The translations under genes and the position numbers were made by a program. Shown in pieces: positions 7,779-17,297 of a DNA stretch of 64,000 nt (within the stretch, counting starts at the first letter, position 1; the number at the start of each line of letters is the position of its first letter). This stretch comes from Paraburkholderia agricolaris (GTDB taxonomy: Bacteria > Pseudomonadota > Gammaproteobacteria > Burkholderiales > Burkholderiaceae). The DNA lies in assembly GCF_009455635.1 (NCBI RefSeq), contig NZ_QPER01000002.1, forward strand, positions 1,116,001 to 1,180,000, read 5' to 3'. Below the pieces are notes generated by a model. That model did not search any database. It was not told the origin of the DNA and worked only from the letters and a program-made list of their open reading frames with translations.

Positions 7779-9188
7779 ATGAGAGCCAGCACCATCGCCG
7801 AACGGGAAGCCCGTGGCCGCGCCGCCCGCGAGCACTCGAAGCGGTCGAGCCATCGTACGGTAGGCGAATTGCATCGCAACCCGATTGAGTTGCTAAAGCA
7901 AAGCAGTGAAGGGCGGGTCGAAAAGCTCGTGCCCTTGCGCTACGGGCGCATGTCGGTGTCGCCATTCACGTTCTTTCGCGGCACCGCGATCATTCAGGCT
8001 CACGATCTGAGCCGGGTGCCCGACACAGGTCTCTCCATGCCGATATGCGGCGACGGCCATCTGATGAATTTCGGCGGCTTCGCGACGCCGGAGCGTCAAC
8101 TCGTATTCGACCTGAACGATTTCGACGAAGTCGCAACGGGCCCGTTCGAATGGGACTTGAAACGCCTGACCGCGAGCCTCGTGGTGGCCGCGCGTCATAT
8201 GCGTTTGAGCCGCGGCACGGCCGAGCATCTGGTGATGACCGCCGCCACCGAATATCGCGACCGTATGGCGCAATACGCGCAATGCGGCGCGCTCGAACTC
8301 TGGTACGACCGTATCACCTTCGATCTGATGGCCGAGACAGCGTTGACACCCGAGCGTCGCCGCGTCGTGCGCCGTGGCATGGAGAAGGCGGCGGGCCGTA
8401 CCCACGAAAGCCTGCTGGAGAAAATGGCGGAGTTCGATGGCAATCGCTGGTCGATTCGCGACGCGCCGCCTGGACTCTTTCATGTGCATGGCGTCAATAC
8501 GCTGTTTTCTGCCGACGACGACTGGTTCATGACCGCTAACTGGAACAAGTTGATCGAGCGGACGTGGAGCGAGTACCTGAAAACCTTGTCGCACGATCGG
8601 CGGGAGTTGCTCAGCCATTTCACGGCACAGGACCTGGTGTTCAAGGTAGTAGGCGTGGGCAGCGTGGGCACGCGTTGTCTTGTACTGCTGAACGTCGATC
8701 ACATGGGCAAGCCGTTGTTCATCCAGATCAAGGAAGCACGGCCGTCGGTGATCGCGCAGTACTACAAGGCGCCCTCGCTCAAGCACGAGGGCGAGCGGGT
8801 GGTTCGCGGGCAGCGCATGCTGCAGGCAGCGAGCGATATCTTTCTCGGCTGGGCGAGCGGGCCGTCAGGGCGCCACTTCTACTTCCGGCAACTGCGCGAC
8901 ATGAAGTTGTCGGCGAACATCGAGCTGTTCGACACGGACCTCCTTGAAGGCTACGCGAAACTGTGCGGCTGGATCATGGCGCGTGCGCATGCCAAGGCGA
9001 GTGGCCAGGCAATCGAAGTCAGCGCGTACATCGGCCGTGGCGATCAGTTTGCGGAATCCCTCACCGGCTACGCCGCCAGCTACGCGGACCAGGTGGAACG
9101 CGATTACGACGTGTTCCTGAAAGCCTGCCGCAGCGGCGAGCTCGAGGCGCGCACGGACGAAGACATGGCGGCGGATTTCCGCGTGTAA
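7779..9188 (+). CDS. DUF2252 family protein, kinase-like fold predicted
   Basis: A 469-residue cytoplasmic protein of the DUF2252 family. The start at 7779 is chosen for the preceding CCGGAGAACAGC. Two motifs stand out: GDGHLMNFG (residues 91-99) and DLNDFDE (111-117). They resemble the catalytic-loop GDxHxxN and metal-binding D-F-D elements of aminoglycoside-phosphotransferase-like kinases. Another conserved stretch is FKVVGVGSVGTRC, where the second half of the domain begins. No biochemical role is established that I can state. It lies 70 bases after the double-barrel protein gene on the same strand and may share its transcript. Confidence 0.8.
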   Translation: MRASTIAEREARGRAAREHSKRSSHRTVGELHRNPIELLKQSSEGRVEKLVPLRYGRMSVSPFTFFRGTAIIQAHDLSRVPDTGLSMPICGDGHLMNFGGFATPERQLVFDLNDFDEVATGPFEWDLKRLTASLVVAARHMRLSRGTAEHLVMTAATEYRDRMAQYAQCGALELWYDRITFDLMAETALTPERRRVVRRGMEKAAGRTHESLLEKMAEFDGNRWSIRDAPPGLFHVHGVNTLFSADDDWFMTANWNKLIERTWSEYLKTLSHDRRELLSHFTAQDLVFKVVGVGSVGTRCLVLLNVDHMGKPLFIQIKEARPSVIAQYYKAPSLKHEGERVVRGQRMLQAASDIFLGWASGPSGRHFYFRQLRDMKLSANIELFDTDLLEGYAKLCGWIMARAHAKASGQAIEVSAYIGRGDQFAESLTGYAASYADQVERDYDVFLKACRSGELEARTDEDMAADFRV

Positions 9189-9271
9189 CCGCGGCGTGTG
9201 AAAGGGCTGTGAGGGGCGTTTGCGCGGCTCGCCGCATGGCCAGCGGCCGAGCCGTGTGGAAGGGCGCCGGT

Positions 9272-10129
9272 TCAGTCGTCGATACGTGCTTCACGCAGCG
9301 TAACGAAACGCAAGCGCCGCCGCCGGGCTTCATCGATCACACGCGGCAGGACCGCGAGTATCAGCGGTTTGCCGTCGATAGTGAGCGCGGCATTGCCGTC
9401 GTGCAGCAGCAGAATGTCGCGCGGGGCAAGGCCGTCGAGCAGCCGGTGCGCGACGACTTGCGGATCGCGCTCGCGCGTGTCGTAACCGCGCCGCGTCCAC
9501 GCCGCGAGCCGCAAATCGAGCTTGCTCAGCACGGGTTCGAGAAAGATGTTGCGCAAACCCGCCGGGGCACGGAAGAACATGGGCCGCTCGCCGCTCAATG
9601 CTTCGAAGGTGCGTTGCGCCGCGTCGATTTCGCGCCTGAGTGAGGCTGGAAACGTGATCGAAAACGTGTGCAGGTGAACCTGCGAATGGTTTTCCAGCGC
9701 GTGGCCGCGTGCAACGATGTCGCGTGCGATCTCCGGGTGGCGTTGTGCTTTCTCGCCGATGCAGAAGAAGGTGGCGCGCACCTTGAAGGCGTCGAGCAGA
9801 TCGAGCACTTGCGGGGTGACGACGGGATCGGGACCGTCGTCGATCGTCAATGCGATCGCGTCCGCGTTGCGCGCGCCGACCGGCAGGTGCGTCCAGTTAG
9901 GGCCGAGCAGCGAGGTGCGCGGCAACAGGCCGGCCACGGTGAAAATAGCGTGATTCGCGAAGATCGCGGCCAGCCACCACGGCCACGCCGAGGGCACCAG
10001 CAGGCATCCGGCCAGCACCAATACGTGCCAGGCGGTGGTGGCCGTGAGCATCGGGGGGTAGCCGGTGCGCGGCCAGCGGCGCTGCGGCGCGGCCTCAGCA
10101 CCTTGCGGCTGTGTGAAGAATTGGTTCAT
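9272..10129 (-). CDS. Membrane-anchored polysaccharide deacetylase (NodB family)
   Basis: A 285-residue carbohydrate esterase family 4 enzyme, predicted to remove acetyl groups from an N-acetylated glycan at the outer face of the inner membrane. Two hydrophobic segments (about 34-68) anchor it, then comes the NodB domain with all expected motifs: TIDDGPD (residues 95-101, catalytic and metal Asp), HSQVH (metal His pair), RAPAG (catalytic Arg region) and LLLHDGN (catalytic His). The start at 10129 is supported by CAGGAAG upstream; an upstream ATG at 10159 is less convincing. It is divergent from a LysR gene. The substrate is not known from sequence. Confidence 0.85.
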   Translation of the reverse strand: MNQFFTQPQGAEAAPQRRWPRTGYPPMLTATTAWHVLVLAGCLLVPSAWPWWLAAIFANHAIFTVAGLLPRTSLLGPNWTHLPVGARNADAIALTIDDGPDPVVTPQVLDLLDAFKVRATFFCIGEKAQRHPEIARDIVARGHALENHSQVHLHTFSITFPASLRREIDAAQRTFEALSGERPMFFRAPAGLRNIFLEPVLSKLDLRLAAWTRRGYDTRERDPQVVAHRLLDGLAPRDILLLHDGNAALTIDGKPLILAVLPRVIDEARRRRLRFVTLREARIDD

Positions 10130-10362
10130 AAAGCGTGCTTCCTGTCTTCCTTCCACCATCCTGGGAAGGCCTTGAATTGCGCATACGACGCGCAACGGCG
10201 AACAATACCATTGATGCGCCGATCGGCGCCGGGGCGCACCGGAAAGACAACTCATGAAAGCACGTTGAAAGACGTTATGCTTCGCGATATCCATGATTTC
10301 ACGCCGGGCGACGTGGCCCGTCCCTCTGCGCTTACTTCGCCGGTTTTACCGGTCATGCATCC

Positions 10363-11238
10363 ATGCGTTTGCGTCACATCGAAATTTTTCACGCCATCAT
10401 GCGTACGGGGTCGCTCTCGAAAGCGGCGGAACTGCTGTGCGTCTCCCAGCCTGCTGTCAGCAAGGCGCTCGCGCATGCGGAGCGCAGTCTCGGTTTTGCG
10501 CTATTCAACCGTGTGCATGGCCGTCTGCAGCCGACGCGCGAAGCGGAACTGCTGTTCTCGGAATCGCAGAAGCTGCAGGCCAATCTGGACGGGATTCGCC
10601 ATCTGGCGCGCAATCTGGCGCTGCAGCCGGAGGGCCATTTGCGCATTGGGTGCTTGCCGAGCCTCGGTTTAAGTCTGATTCCGGCGGCGGTGCAGGTGTT
10701 TCGCCGCACCTATTCGCGCGTGTCGCTGAAAATCCAGACGCGCCATACGGAAGAACTGCTCAACGCGTTGCTCACGCGCGATCTCGACCTCGCGGTCGCG
10801 TTGAATCCGCCGGCGCGACCGGGCATCGCCGCGATCGAGCTGGGCCGCACGGCGATCGTTTGCGTCGGTCCGCCGGATGATCCCGAAGCACAGCAGCCGA
10901 TCGATCTGCCGGCCTTCCTCGCCCGCGACTGGATCAGCATCGGCAACAGCGATCCGCTCGGCGAGCTGATCGGCAATGCGCTGGAAGCACAGGGGCTCGA
11001 CGAACGCGTGGCGGCGGTCGAAGCACAGACCTGGTATGTGGCGCGCGCGCTGGCCGCGCGCGGCATTGGCTATGTTCTGCTTGACGAGCTGACTGCACGC
11101 GGCGGCGCGGAACCTGTTGCGATCCGTCCGGTGACGCCCGCGCTCTCGGTCGGCGTATTCGCGCTCTGGCGCGACGGCGGGATGGACTCGCAAGCCGGCA
11201 ACGCATTTCTGGACGTATTGCGCGCGCCTTTCGCGTAA
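10363..11238 (+). CDS. LysR family transcriptional regulator
   Basis: A 291-residue LysR-type regulator. The N-terminal winged helix-turn-helix shows GSLSKAAELLCVSQPAVSKALAHAERSLGFALFNR-type sequence (residues 16-50), followed by the linker helix and a periplasmic-binding-protein-like effector domain (about 90-289). It precedes, on the same strand, a D-amino-acid dehydrogenase, a glutamate/aspartate-type binding protein and an SDR enzyme, so it probably controls use of an amino acid. The effector cannot be read from sequence. The gene is divergent from the deacetylase at 9272. Confidence 0.9.
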   Translation: MRLRHIEIFHAIMRTGSLSKAAELLCVSQPAVSKALAHAERSLGFALFNRVHGRLQPTREAELLFSESQKLQANLDGIRHLARNLALQPEGHLRIGCLPSLGLSLIPAAVQVFRRTYSRVSLKIQTRHTEELLNALLTRDLDLAVALNPPARPGIAAIELGRTAIVCVGPPDDPEAQQPIDLPAFLARDWISIGNSDPLGELIGNALEAQGLDERVAAVEAQTWYVARALAARGIGYVLLDELTARGGAEPVAIRPVTPALSVGVFALWRDGGMDSQAGNAFLDVLRAPFA

Positions 11239-11346
11239 GCCGCCGTTCGAGGTCTTAACCTTGGGTTATGGAGCCGTGCATCTGCTCATTTGATGTGCGT
11301 ATTTCGTCGCGCCACACTCATGGCGAACGATTCTCCTGAGGTATGG

Positions 11347-12600
11347 ATGGCAATGCGGGTATGTGTACTCGGTGCAGGCGTGGTGGGATTGACGAGCGCG
11401 TATCAACTGGCGCGCGACGGCCATGACGTGACAATTCTCGAAGGCCGCGACGGTGCGGCGCTCGAAACGAGCTTCGCGAACGGCGGCCAACTGAGCTACA
11501 GCTATGTTGCGCCGCTGGCCGATCCATCGGTCTTGCCGCACTTGCCCGCGTGGCTGCTGCAACGCGATTCCGCCTTGCGCTTCGTGCCGCGCCTCGACGT
11601 GCAGCAATGGCGCTGGTGTCTATCGTTTTTGCTGGCGTGCCGCGGCAGCCGCGCGCGGCAGACGGCCATGGAAATGCTGCAGTTGGGCGCCCTGAGCCGC
11701 GACGCGTTGCACGAACTGGTGCAACGCGAAGCCATTGACTTCAATTACGTGCGCAACGGCAAGCTCGTCGTGTATCGCGACGCTCAGGCGTTCGACGCGG
11801 CGCGCCGCAAGATGGCGTATCTGGCGGCCGCGGGTTCGGACCAGCGCGCGCTCGATGCCGCCGCGTGCGTGGCGCTGGAGCCCGCGCTCGAACGCGCGCA
11901 GCCGTTGCTGGCCGGTGGTATTCATACGCCGTCAGAAGAAGCGGGCGACTGCTACACCTTCGGCGTGGCGCTCGCCGGTTTGCTGCAAGCGCGCTATGGC
12001 GTGGCGATTCACTATGCGACGCCGGTCGAGTCGATGATTATCGAAGCCGCTGAGGCCGTGGCGGCGCGCACGCCGCACGGCGAAATCCGTGCGGATGCAT
12101 TCGTGGTGGCGTTGGGCAACGGCAGCGCGCCCTTGCTGCGCACGCTCGGCGTGCGGCTGCCGATGTATCCGCTCACCGGCTATAGCCTGACCTTACCCGG
12201 CACGCCCGGCCACGCGCCGCGCGTCAGCGTGACCGATCTGCATCGCAAGGTCGTGTATGCGCCGCTCGGCGAGCGCCTGCGGATTGCCGGCATGGTGGAG
12301 ATCGCCGGCATGAGCGTCGCGCAACGCGAAAGGCGCCTCGCCTTGCTCAGGCGCCAGGCCCAGGAAATTTTCCCGGATGCCGGCGACTATGCGGTTGCCG
12401 AGACCTGGTGCGGGCATCGTCCCGCCACCCCGGACAGCAAACCGCTGCTTGGCGCTACGCCGTATCGCAATCTCTGGCTCAACACCGGGCACGGCGCGCT
12501 CGGTTTCACGCTGGCCTGCGGCAGTGCGCGCGTGATCGCGGATGCGATCGCGGGACGCACGCCGCCGCTCGATCTCGGTGCCTACTCGTGGCAGCGCTAG
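11347..12600 (+). CDS. dadA: D-amino acid dehydrogenase, DadA-like FAD enzyme
   Basis: A 417-residue FAD-dependent oxidoreductase that should oxidise D-amino acids to 2-oxo acids and pass electrons to the respiratory chain. The N-terminal dinucleotide-binding motif is MRVCVLGAGVVGLTSAYQLA. SFANGGQLSYSY (the DadA signature SxANxGxxS) and the C-terminal WCGHRPATPDSKP / NTGHGALGFTLACGSA motifs are typical of DadA. The start at 11347 follows TGAGGTATGG. It lies between the LysR gene and a GltI-like binding protein on the same strand. Residue spacing and length match DadA. Substrate range is unknown, and a paralogue of the main dadA is possible. Confidence 0.85.
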   Translation: MAMRVCVLGAGVVGLTSAYQLARDGHDVTILEGRDGAALETSFANGGQLSYSYVAPLADPSVLPHLPAWLLQRDSALRFVPRLDVQQWRWCLSFLLACRGSRARQTAMEMLQLGALSRDALHELVQREAIDFNYVRNGKLVVYRDAQAFDAARRKMAYLAAAGSDQRALDAAACVALEPALERAQPLLAGGIHTPSEEAGDCYTFGVALAGLLQARYGVAIHYATPVESMIIEAAEAVAARTPHGEIRADAFVVALGNGSAPLLRTLGVRLPMYPLTGYSLTLPGTPGHAPRVSVTDLHRKVVYAPLGERLRIAGMVEIAGMSVAQRERRLALLRRQAQEIFPDAGDYAVAETWCGHRPATPDSKPLLGATPYRNLWLNTGHGALGFTLACGSARVIADAIAGRTPPLDLGAYSWQR

Positions 12601-12701
12601 CTGCCGCACGCAATACAGCATCAGGCAGTTCACCCGCCGTACGGCAAGACAAACGCATTTAACCACCACACGCCACTTCGGCATCCATGCAAGGAGACGT
12701 C

Positions 12702-13598
12702 ATGAAACTCGCAGCAGCACTGACCTCGATCGCTATCGCCTCGACGCTGAGCGGCGCCGCACACGCCGAAGATTCAAGCGCCACGCTGAAGAAGATCCGC
12801 GAAACCGGTGTGATCTCGCTCGGCGTGCGCGAATCGTCGGTGCCGTTTTCCTACTATGACGAGCAGCAGCAGGTGATTGGCTACGCGCAGGCGATCGCGT
12901 TGAAGATCGTCGACGAGGTGAAAAAAGAGCTGAACCTGCCGAACCTCAAAGTGAAGGAAGTGCCGATTACGTCGCAAAACCGGATTCCGCTGATCCAGAA
13001 CGGCACTATCGATATCGAATGCGGTTCGACCACCCACACCAAAGATCGGGACAACCAGGTCGCGTTTTCGAACAGCTTCTTTCAGTACGGCGTGCGCATG
13101 ATCGTGAAGAAGAACTCGGGGATAAAGGATTTTCCCGATCTCGCCGGCAAGACGGTCGTGACGACGGCGGGTACGTCCGAGGAACGCCTGCTGCGGCAGA
13201 TGAACAATGAGAAGGGCATGAACATGCGTCTGATCAGCGCGAAAGATCACGCGGAATCTTTCCTCAACGTGAAGACCGGCCGTGCCGTTGCATTTGTGAT
13301 GGACGATCCGCTGTTGTATGGTGCTAAGGCCAAGGAGGCGGATGCGAACGACTACCTGATCACCGGCACGCCGCCGATGTCCGAAGTGTACGGCTGCATG
13401 TTCCGCAAGGAAGACCCGGGCTTCAAGAAGCTCGCCGACGGCGTGATCGCGCGGCTGCAAACCTCGGGCGAGGCGGCCACGATGTATCAGAAGTGGTTCA
13501 TGCAACCGATTCCGCCGAAGGGCATCAACTTGAACTATCCGCTTTCGGCGGATATGAAGTCGCTGTTCGCGAACCCGAACGACCGCGCGCTGGATTGA
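12702..13598 (+). CDS. GltI-like periplasmic glutamate/aspartate-binding protein
   Basis: A 298-residue ABC-type solute-binding protein. AGGAGACGTC precedes the start, and a signal peptide (residues 1-22, cut after HAE or AHA) leads into a type II binding fold that starts IRETGVISLGVRESSVPFSYYD. The sequence DIECGSTTHTKDR and the C-terminal YQKWFMQPIPPKGINLN are typical of GltI/DctP-like glutamate-aspartate binding proteins. It follows the dadA-like gene by about 100 bases. No permease or ATPase gene is next to it, so it must borrow a transporter encoded elsewhere or act as a sensor component. Confidence 0.85.
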   Translation: MKLAAALTSIAIASTLSGAAHAEDSSATLKKIRETGVISLGVRESSVPFSYYDEQQQVIGYAQAIALKIVDEVKKELNLPNLKVKEVPITSQNRIPLIQNGTIDIECGSTTHTKDRDNQVAFSNSFFQYGVRMIVKKNSGIKDFPDLAGKTVVTTAGTSEERLLRQMNNEKGMNMRLISAKDHAESFLNVKTGRAVAFVMDDPLLYGAKAKEADANDYLITGTPPMSEVYGCMFRKEDPGFKKLADGVIARLQTSGEAATMYQKWFMQPIPPKGINLNYPLSADMKSLFANPNDRALD

Positions 13599-13674
13599 TC
13601 CGCTGGACTGATCGATAGCGTGGCCCTGTCAGACGTGTCGCGTGCAGCGTGTCTGCGAAACAAGGAGAGGCGTG

Positions 13675-14439
13675 GTGACAGGAACGGGAATCAGGAAAGT
13701 GGCGCTGGTGACGGGCGCGGGCAGCGGCATCGGCCGGGCCTGTGCGCTCAGGCTGCTGGAACACGGCTATAGCGTCGTGCTGGCCGGTCGCCGCCAGGCG
13801 CCACTCGACGCCGCGGCCGAAGAAGCACGGCAACGGGGTGGCGACGCGCTTGCCGTGGCTTGCGACGTGACGGACGCCCACAGCGTCGCCGCGCTGTTCG
13901 ACACGATCCGCGCGTGGCGAGGGCGGCTCGACGTGCTGTTCAACAACGCGGGCCGCAACGGCTCGCCGGTGGATATCGACGAACTCGATATCGAAGAATG
14001 GCGCTCGGTGGTCGACACCAATCTCACCGGCGTGTTTCTCTGCACGCGCGCGGCCTTCGGCCTGATGAAAACGCAGACGCCGCGGGGTGGCCGGATCATC
14101 AACAACGGCTCGATTTCCGCGCACGCGCCGCGGCCGAACAGCATCGCCTATACCGCGACCAAGCACGCGATTACCGGCATCACGAAAGCGGTTTCGCTCG
14201 ACGGCCGCAAATACGACATCGTGTGCGGGCAGATCGACATCGGCAATGCCGCGACGGTGATGGCCGAGCGGATGGCGCGCGGCGTGCCGCAGGCAAACGG
14301 CGAAATCGCGGTCGAACCGTTGATGGACGTGCAACATGTTGCCGACGCGGTGCTGCATATGGCGGAGTTGCCGTTGTCGGCGAATGTGCAGTTCATGACG
14401 ATCATGGCGAGCAAGATGCCGTTCGTCGGCAGAGGCTGA
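13675..14439 (+). CDS. SDR family oxidoreductase
   Basis: A 254-residue short-chain dehydrogenase/reductase. The cofactor motif [11 protein letters not shown], the NNAG structural motif and the catalytic YTATKH (YxxxK), with Ser in the preceding NNGSIS, are all present, so the enzyme should be active with NAD(P). It starts with GTG at 13675 (GTG 13672 is equally in frame), chosen because AAGGAG lies 6 bases upstream. It probably belongs to the same operon as the LysR-dadA-gltI-like genes. The substrate is unknown. Confidence 0.85.
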   Translation: MTGTGIRKVALVTGAGSGIGRACALRLLEHGYSVVLAGRRQAPLDAAAEEARQRGGDALAVACDVTDAHSVAALFDTIRAWRGRLDVLFNNAGRNGSPVDIDELDIEEWRSVVDTNLTGVFLCTRAAFGLMKTQTPRGGRIINNGSISAHAPRPNSIAYTATKHAITGITKAVSLDGRKYDIVCGQIDIGNAATVMAERMARGVPQANGEIAVEPLMDVQHVADAVLHMAELPLSANVQFMTIMASKMPFVGRG

Positions 14440-14586
14440 AAGGCCGGGCTTCGCGGGGCGAGCGGCTTGCAGGAGCGGCTTGGGCGACCTTTGCAGGCGC
14501 GTGTTCAGCCCGGGGTGCCGCCGCGCGCGGCGTGGGAGATCAACTTATACTGAGCGTTTCCCGCCCTTTCGACAAAGCGATTCACC

Positions 14587-14808
14587 GTGCCCCGAGCCAC
14601 ACCCAAGGACGACCCGCAGCCGGTGCCGCCCGTTCAGCCCGAGCTCGAAGATTGTTGTCATAGCGGCTGCAATCCGTGTGTCTTCGATCTCTACGATGAA
14701 GCGCTCGAGCGCTATCAGTCAGCGCTCGCCGAATGGCAGGCAAGGCAAGCGGCGCCGGCGGTGCGAACCACGCACGAGCGGCAGAGCAAGCCGCGCACGC
14801 GCCGCTAA
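14587..14808 (+). CDS. Small oxidoreductase-like domain protein
   Basis: A 73-residue protein starting with GTG. It carries the motif CCHSGCNPCVFDLYDEALERY, which is the core of the small oxidoreductase-like domain (also found at the N-terminus of some eukaryotic mitochondrial proteins). The four Cys could bind a metal. The C-terminus is basic. It lies just upstream of the sirtuin gene on the same strand, and the two may be cotranscribed. Function is unknown. Confidence 0.8.
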   Translation: MPRATPKDDPQPVPPVQPELEDCCHSGCNPCVFDLYDEALERYQSALAEWQARQAAPAVRTTHERQSKPRTRR

Positions 14809-14858
14809 CCGGCGTTTCAGCTTCCACACCCAGGCCACAGCCACACCTTCTTCCCGTC

Positions 14859-15728
14859 ATGACCGACCCCCAGCCCGCACACGTCGAACCCTTCAACGCG
14901 TCGCACACGCTGGACGACCTGCATACCTTCGTGCAGCGCTATCCACGTCTGTTCGTGCTGACCGGCGCGGGCATTAGCACCGACTCCGGCATTCCAGGCT
15001 ATCGCGACGACAATGGCGCATGGAAGCGTTCGCCGCCGATCACGCTGCAGGAATTTCTCGGCACGGCCGCGATGCGTCAGCGCTATTGGGCACGCAGCAT
15101 GGTCGGCTGGCCGGTCGTGGCCGGCGCGCAGCCCAACGCCGCGCATACCGCATTGGCCCGGCTCGAGGCAGCGGGCCACGTGCCGACGCTCGTCACGCAG
15201 AACGTCGACGGTTTGCACCAGCGCGCGGGCAGCCGCGAGGTGATCGAACTGCACGGCGGCATTGATGGCGTGACCTGCCTGGACTGCGGCATGCAGCATA
15301 CGCGGGCGTCGATCCAGCAGACGCTTGAAGCCGGCAATCCCGCGCTTCTGAACGTCACTGCCGAAACCGCGGCCGACGGCGACGCGCATCTGGAGTGGCA
15401 CGATCTGGAATCTTTCCGCGTTCCGGCATGTACGAACTGTGGCGGTTTGCTGAAGCCCTCGGTGGTGTTCTTCGGCGAAAGCGTGCCGCGCGAGCGTGTC
15501 GAAGCGGCTTCGCATGCGCTCGATGCGGCGGACGCCGTGCTGGTGGTCGGCTCGTCGCTGATGGTTTATTCCGGTTACCGCTTCTGCGTGTGGGCGCAGA
15601 AGCAGGGCAAGCCGATCGTTGCGATCAATCTGGGGCGCACGCGCGCCGATCCGCTTCTGTCGCTGAAAATCGCCGCACCCTGTGCCGATACGCTGACCGC
15701 GCTCGCGGGCCGTCTCGCACTGGACTAG
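14859..15728 (+). CDS. NAD-dependent protein deacylase, sirtuin family
   Basis: A 289-residue SIR2-type enzyme that removes acyl groups from lysines with consumption of NAD. Visible elements are the NAD-binding LTGAGISTDSGIPGYRD (residues 34-50), TQNVDGLHQRAG (113-124), the catalytic His132 in IELHGG, two zinc Cys pairs (C140/C143 and C191/C194) and FFGESVP and VVGSSLMVYSG. All catalytic parts are intact. The start at 14859 was chosen by where family similarity begins; no strong ribosome binding site is seen. The gene is on the same strand as the small Cys protein before it and the PPOX flavoprotein after it. Confidence 0.9.
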   Translation: MTDPQPAHVEPFNASHTLDDLHTFVQRYPRLFVLTGAGISTDSGIPGYRDDNGAWKRSPPITLQEFLGTAAMRQRYWARSMVGWPVVAGAQPNAAHTALARLEAAGHVPTLVTQNVDGLHQRAGSREVIELHGGIDGVTCLDCGMQHTRASIQQTLEAGNPALLNVTAETAADGDAHLEWHDLESFRVPACTNCGGLLKPSVVFFGESVPRERVEAASHALDAADAVLVVGSSLMVYSGYRFCVWAQKQGKPIVAINLGRTRADPLLSLKIAAPCADTLTALAGRLALD

Positions 15729-15853
15729 TCACGCAGCGGGGGCCGGTTGCCTGGCTTGGTTGCCCGAAACCGCGCGGCCCGCGTAAATCGCCGATAATCT
15801 TTATCCCACGCAGCGCTGCTTTCACAAGAAACCGCCACACCACAGGAACGCCG

Positions 15854-16459
15854 ATGTTGACGACGATCGAACAGCTCGAAGCAATCTACGGTCAGCCTCA
15901 CGAGCGCGCAGTGAACAAAGAGATTCCCTACGTGAACGAAGACTATCGCGCGTTCATCGAGGTCGCGCCGTTCGTGGTGCTCGCCACCGCCGGTCCCGAA
16001 GGTCTCGACTGTTCACCGCGCGGCGACGCACCGGGTTTCGTGCGCGTGATCGACGAACGCACGCTCGCACTGCCGGACCGCATCGGCAACAATCGCATCG
16101 ACAGTCTGCGCAATATCATCGCCGAGCCGCATCTGGCGCTGCTGTTCATCATTCCGGGCGTCGGCGAAAGTTTGCGCGTGAACGGCCGCGGCCGCATTTC
16201 CAACGATCCGGAATTGCTGGACAGTTTCGCCGTCGAAGGTAAACTGCCGCGCACCGTTTTGCTGATCGACGTCGACGCGGTGTATTTTCATTGCTCGAAA
16301 GCGCTGGTGCGCTCGAAACTGTGGGATCCGGCGCATCATGTCGAACGTTCACGCCTGCCGAGCGCGGGCGAGATCCACCGGCGCATCAACGGCATGCAGT
16401 TCGATGCGGCGACCTATGACCGTGAGCTCGCCGAACGCGTGCGCACGACGCTGTACTGA
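15854..16459 (+). CDS. PPOX-type FMN flavoprotein (MSMEG_1061-like)
   Basis: A 201-residue protein of the pyridoxamine 5'-phosphate oxidase-like split-barrel superfamily. Typical elements are FVVLATAGPEGLDCSPRGDAPGFVRV near residue 40, NRIDSLRNIIAEPHLALLFIIPG and SLRVNGRGRIS. This arrangement fits the MSMEG_1061 group of FMN-binding proteins. The start at 15854 is preceded by AGGAACGCCG. It is followed 12 bases later by a DUF938 methyltransferase-like gene, so the two are probably cotranscribed. The substrate is unknown. Confidence 0.85.
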   Translation: MLTTIEQLEAIYGQPHERAVNKEIPYVNEDYRAFIEVAPFVVLATAGPEGLDCSPRGDAPGFVRVIDERTLALPDRIGNNRIDSLRNIIAEPHLALLFIIPGVGESLRVNGRGRISNDPELLDSFAVEGKLPRTVLLIDVDAVYFHCSKALVRSKLWDPAHHVERSRLPSAGEIHRRINGMQFDAATYDRELAERVRTTLY

Positions 16460-16471
16460 AACAAAGTGAAC

Positions 16472-17095
16472 ATGACTGATTCCCATCCGGCGCTGCGGCA
16501 ACACTCGCCGTCCACCGAACGCAATCGCGAACCGATTCTCGCCGTATTGCGCGCGGTGCTGCCCGCCACCGGCCGTGTGCTGGAAATCGCCAGCGGCACG
16601 GGTCAGCACGCTGTGTGTTTCGCCAGCGCGCTTCCCGGGCTTGACTGGCAGCCGAGCGACCTCGATGCGGATGCACGCGAGTCGATTGCGGCATGGATCG
16701 CGCACGAAGGGCTGGCGAACGTGCGCACGCCGCTCGCCCTCGATGTGCATCAGGCGGATTGGGGTGTGGACGCGCAAGGCAAACTCGACGCCGTAGTCTG
16801 TATCAACATGATTCACATCTCGCCGTGGAGCGCGACGCAAGCGCTATTCGACGGCGCGAGCCGCCGTCTTGCCGAGGGCGGTGTACTGTATCTGTACGGC
16901 CCCTACAAACGCGGTGGCGCGCACACCTCGCCGAGCAACGAGGCGTTCGATTGGCAGTTGCGCAGCCGCGATCCGGCGTGGGGCGTGCGTGAGATGGAAA
17001 CCGTGGTAGCGCTGGGCGCATCGCTTGGATTGGTGTGCGATGAAGCCATCGCGATGCCGGCCAACAATTTCAGTCTGGTGTTCAGGAAACGCTAA
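16472..17095 (+). CDS. DUF938 family, class I SAM-dependent methyltransferase fold
   Basis: A 207-residue protein. It opens with the characteristic [12 protein letters not shown], then [16 protein letters not shown] (SAM-binding glycine loop), LDWQPSDLD and the acidic [14 protein letters not shown] region, matching the DUF938 family. [19 protein letters not shown] is another conserved block. The start at 16472 is the ATG closest to the family start; a GTG at 16466 is an alternative. No substrate is known. It is close behind the flavoprotein gene. Confidence 0.85.
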   Translation: MTDSHPALRQHSPSTERNREPILAVLRAVLPATGRVLEIASGTGQHAVCFASALPGLDWQPSDLDADARESIAAWIAHEGLANVRTPLALDVHQADWGVDAQGKLDAVVCINMIHISPWSATQALFDGASRRLAEGGVLYLYGPYKRGGAHTSPSNEAFDWQLRSRDPAWGVREMETVVALGASLGLVCDEAIAMPANNFSLVFRKR

Positions 17096-17297
17096 CGGGC
17101 TGGACGAGTCTGACAAAACGATTGACCGCGCGTGGACGCCCGAAGCGCCACGCGCGGCGCAAAGCGCCGCTTGCCTGGCGCCCATGAGCGCCAGCGAGCG
17201 GCAAGCCGGCATTTCTTTTATCCTTTCACCCTCGACGTCCCGCCGACGTTCCTTCCGGCGCGGCGTCTCGACATTCATTGGACTCTGGAGAATTCAC

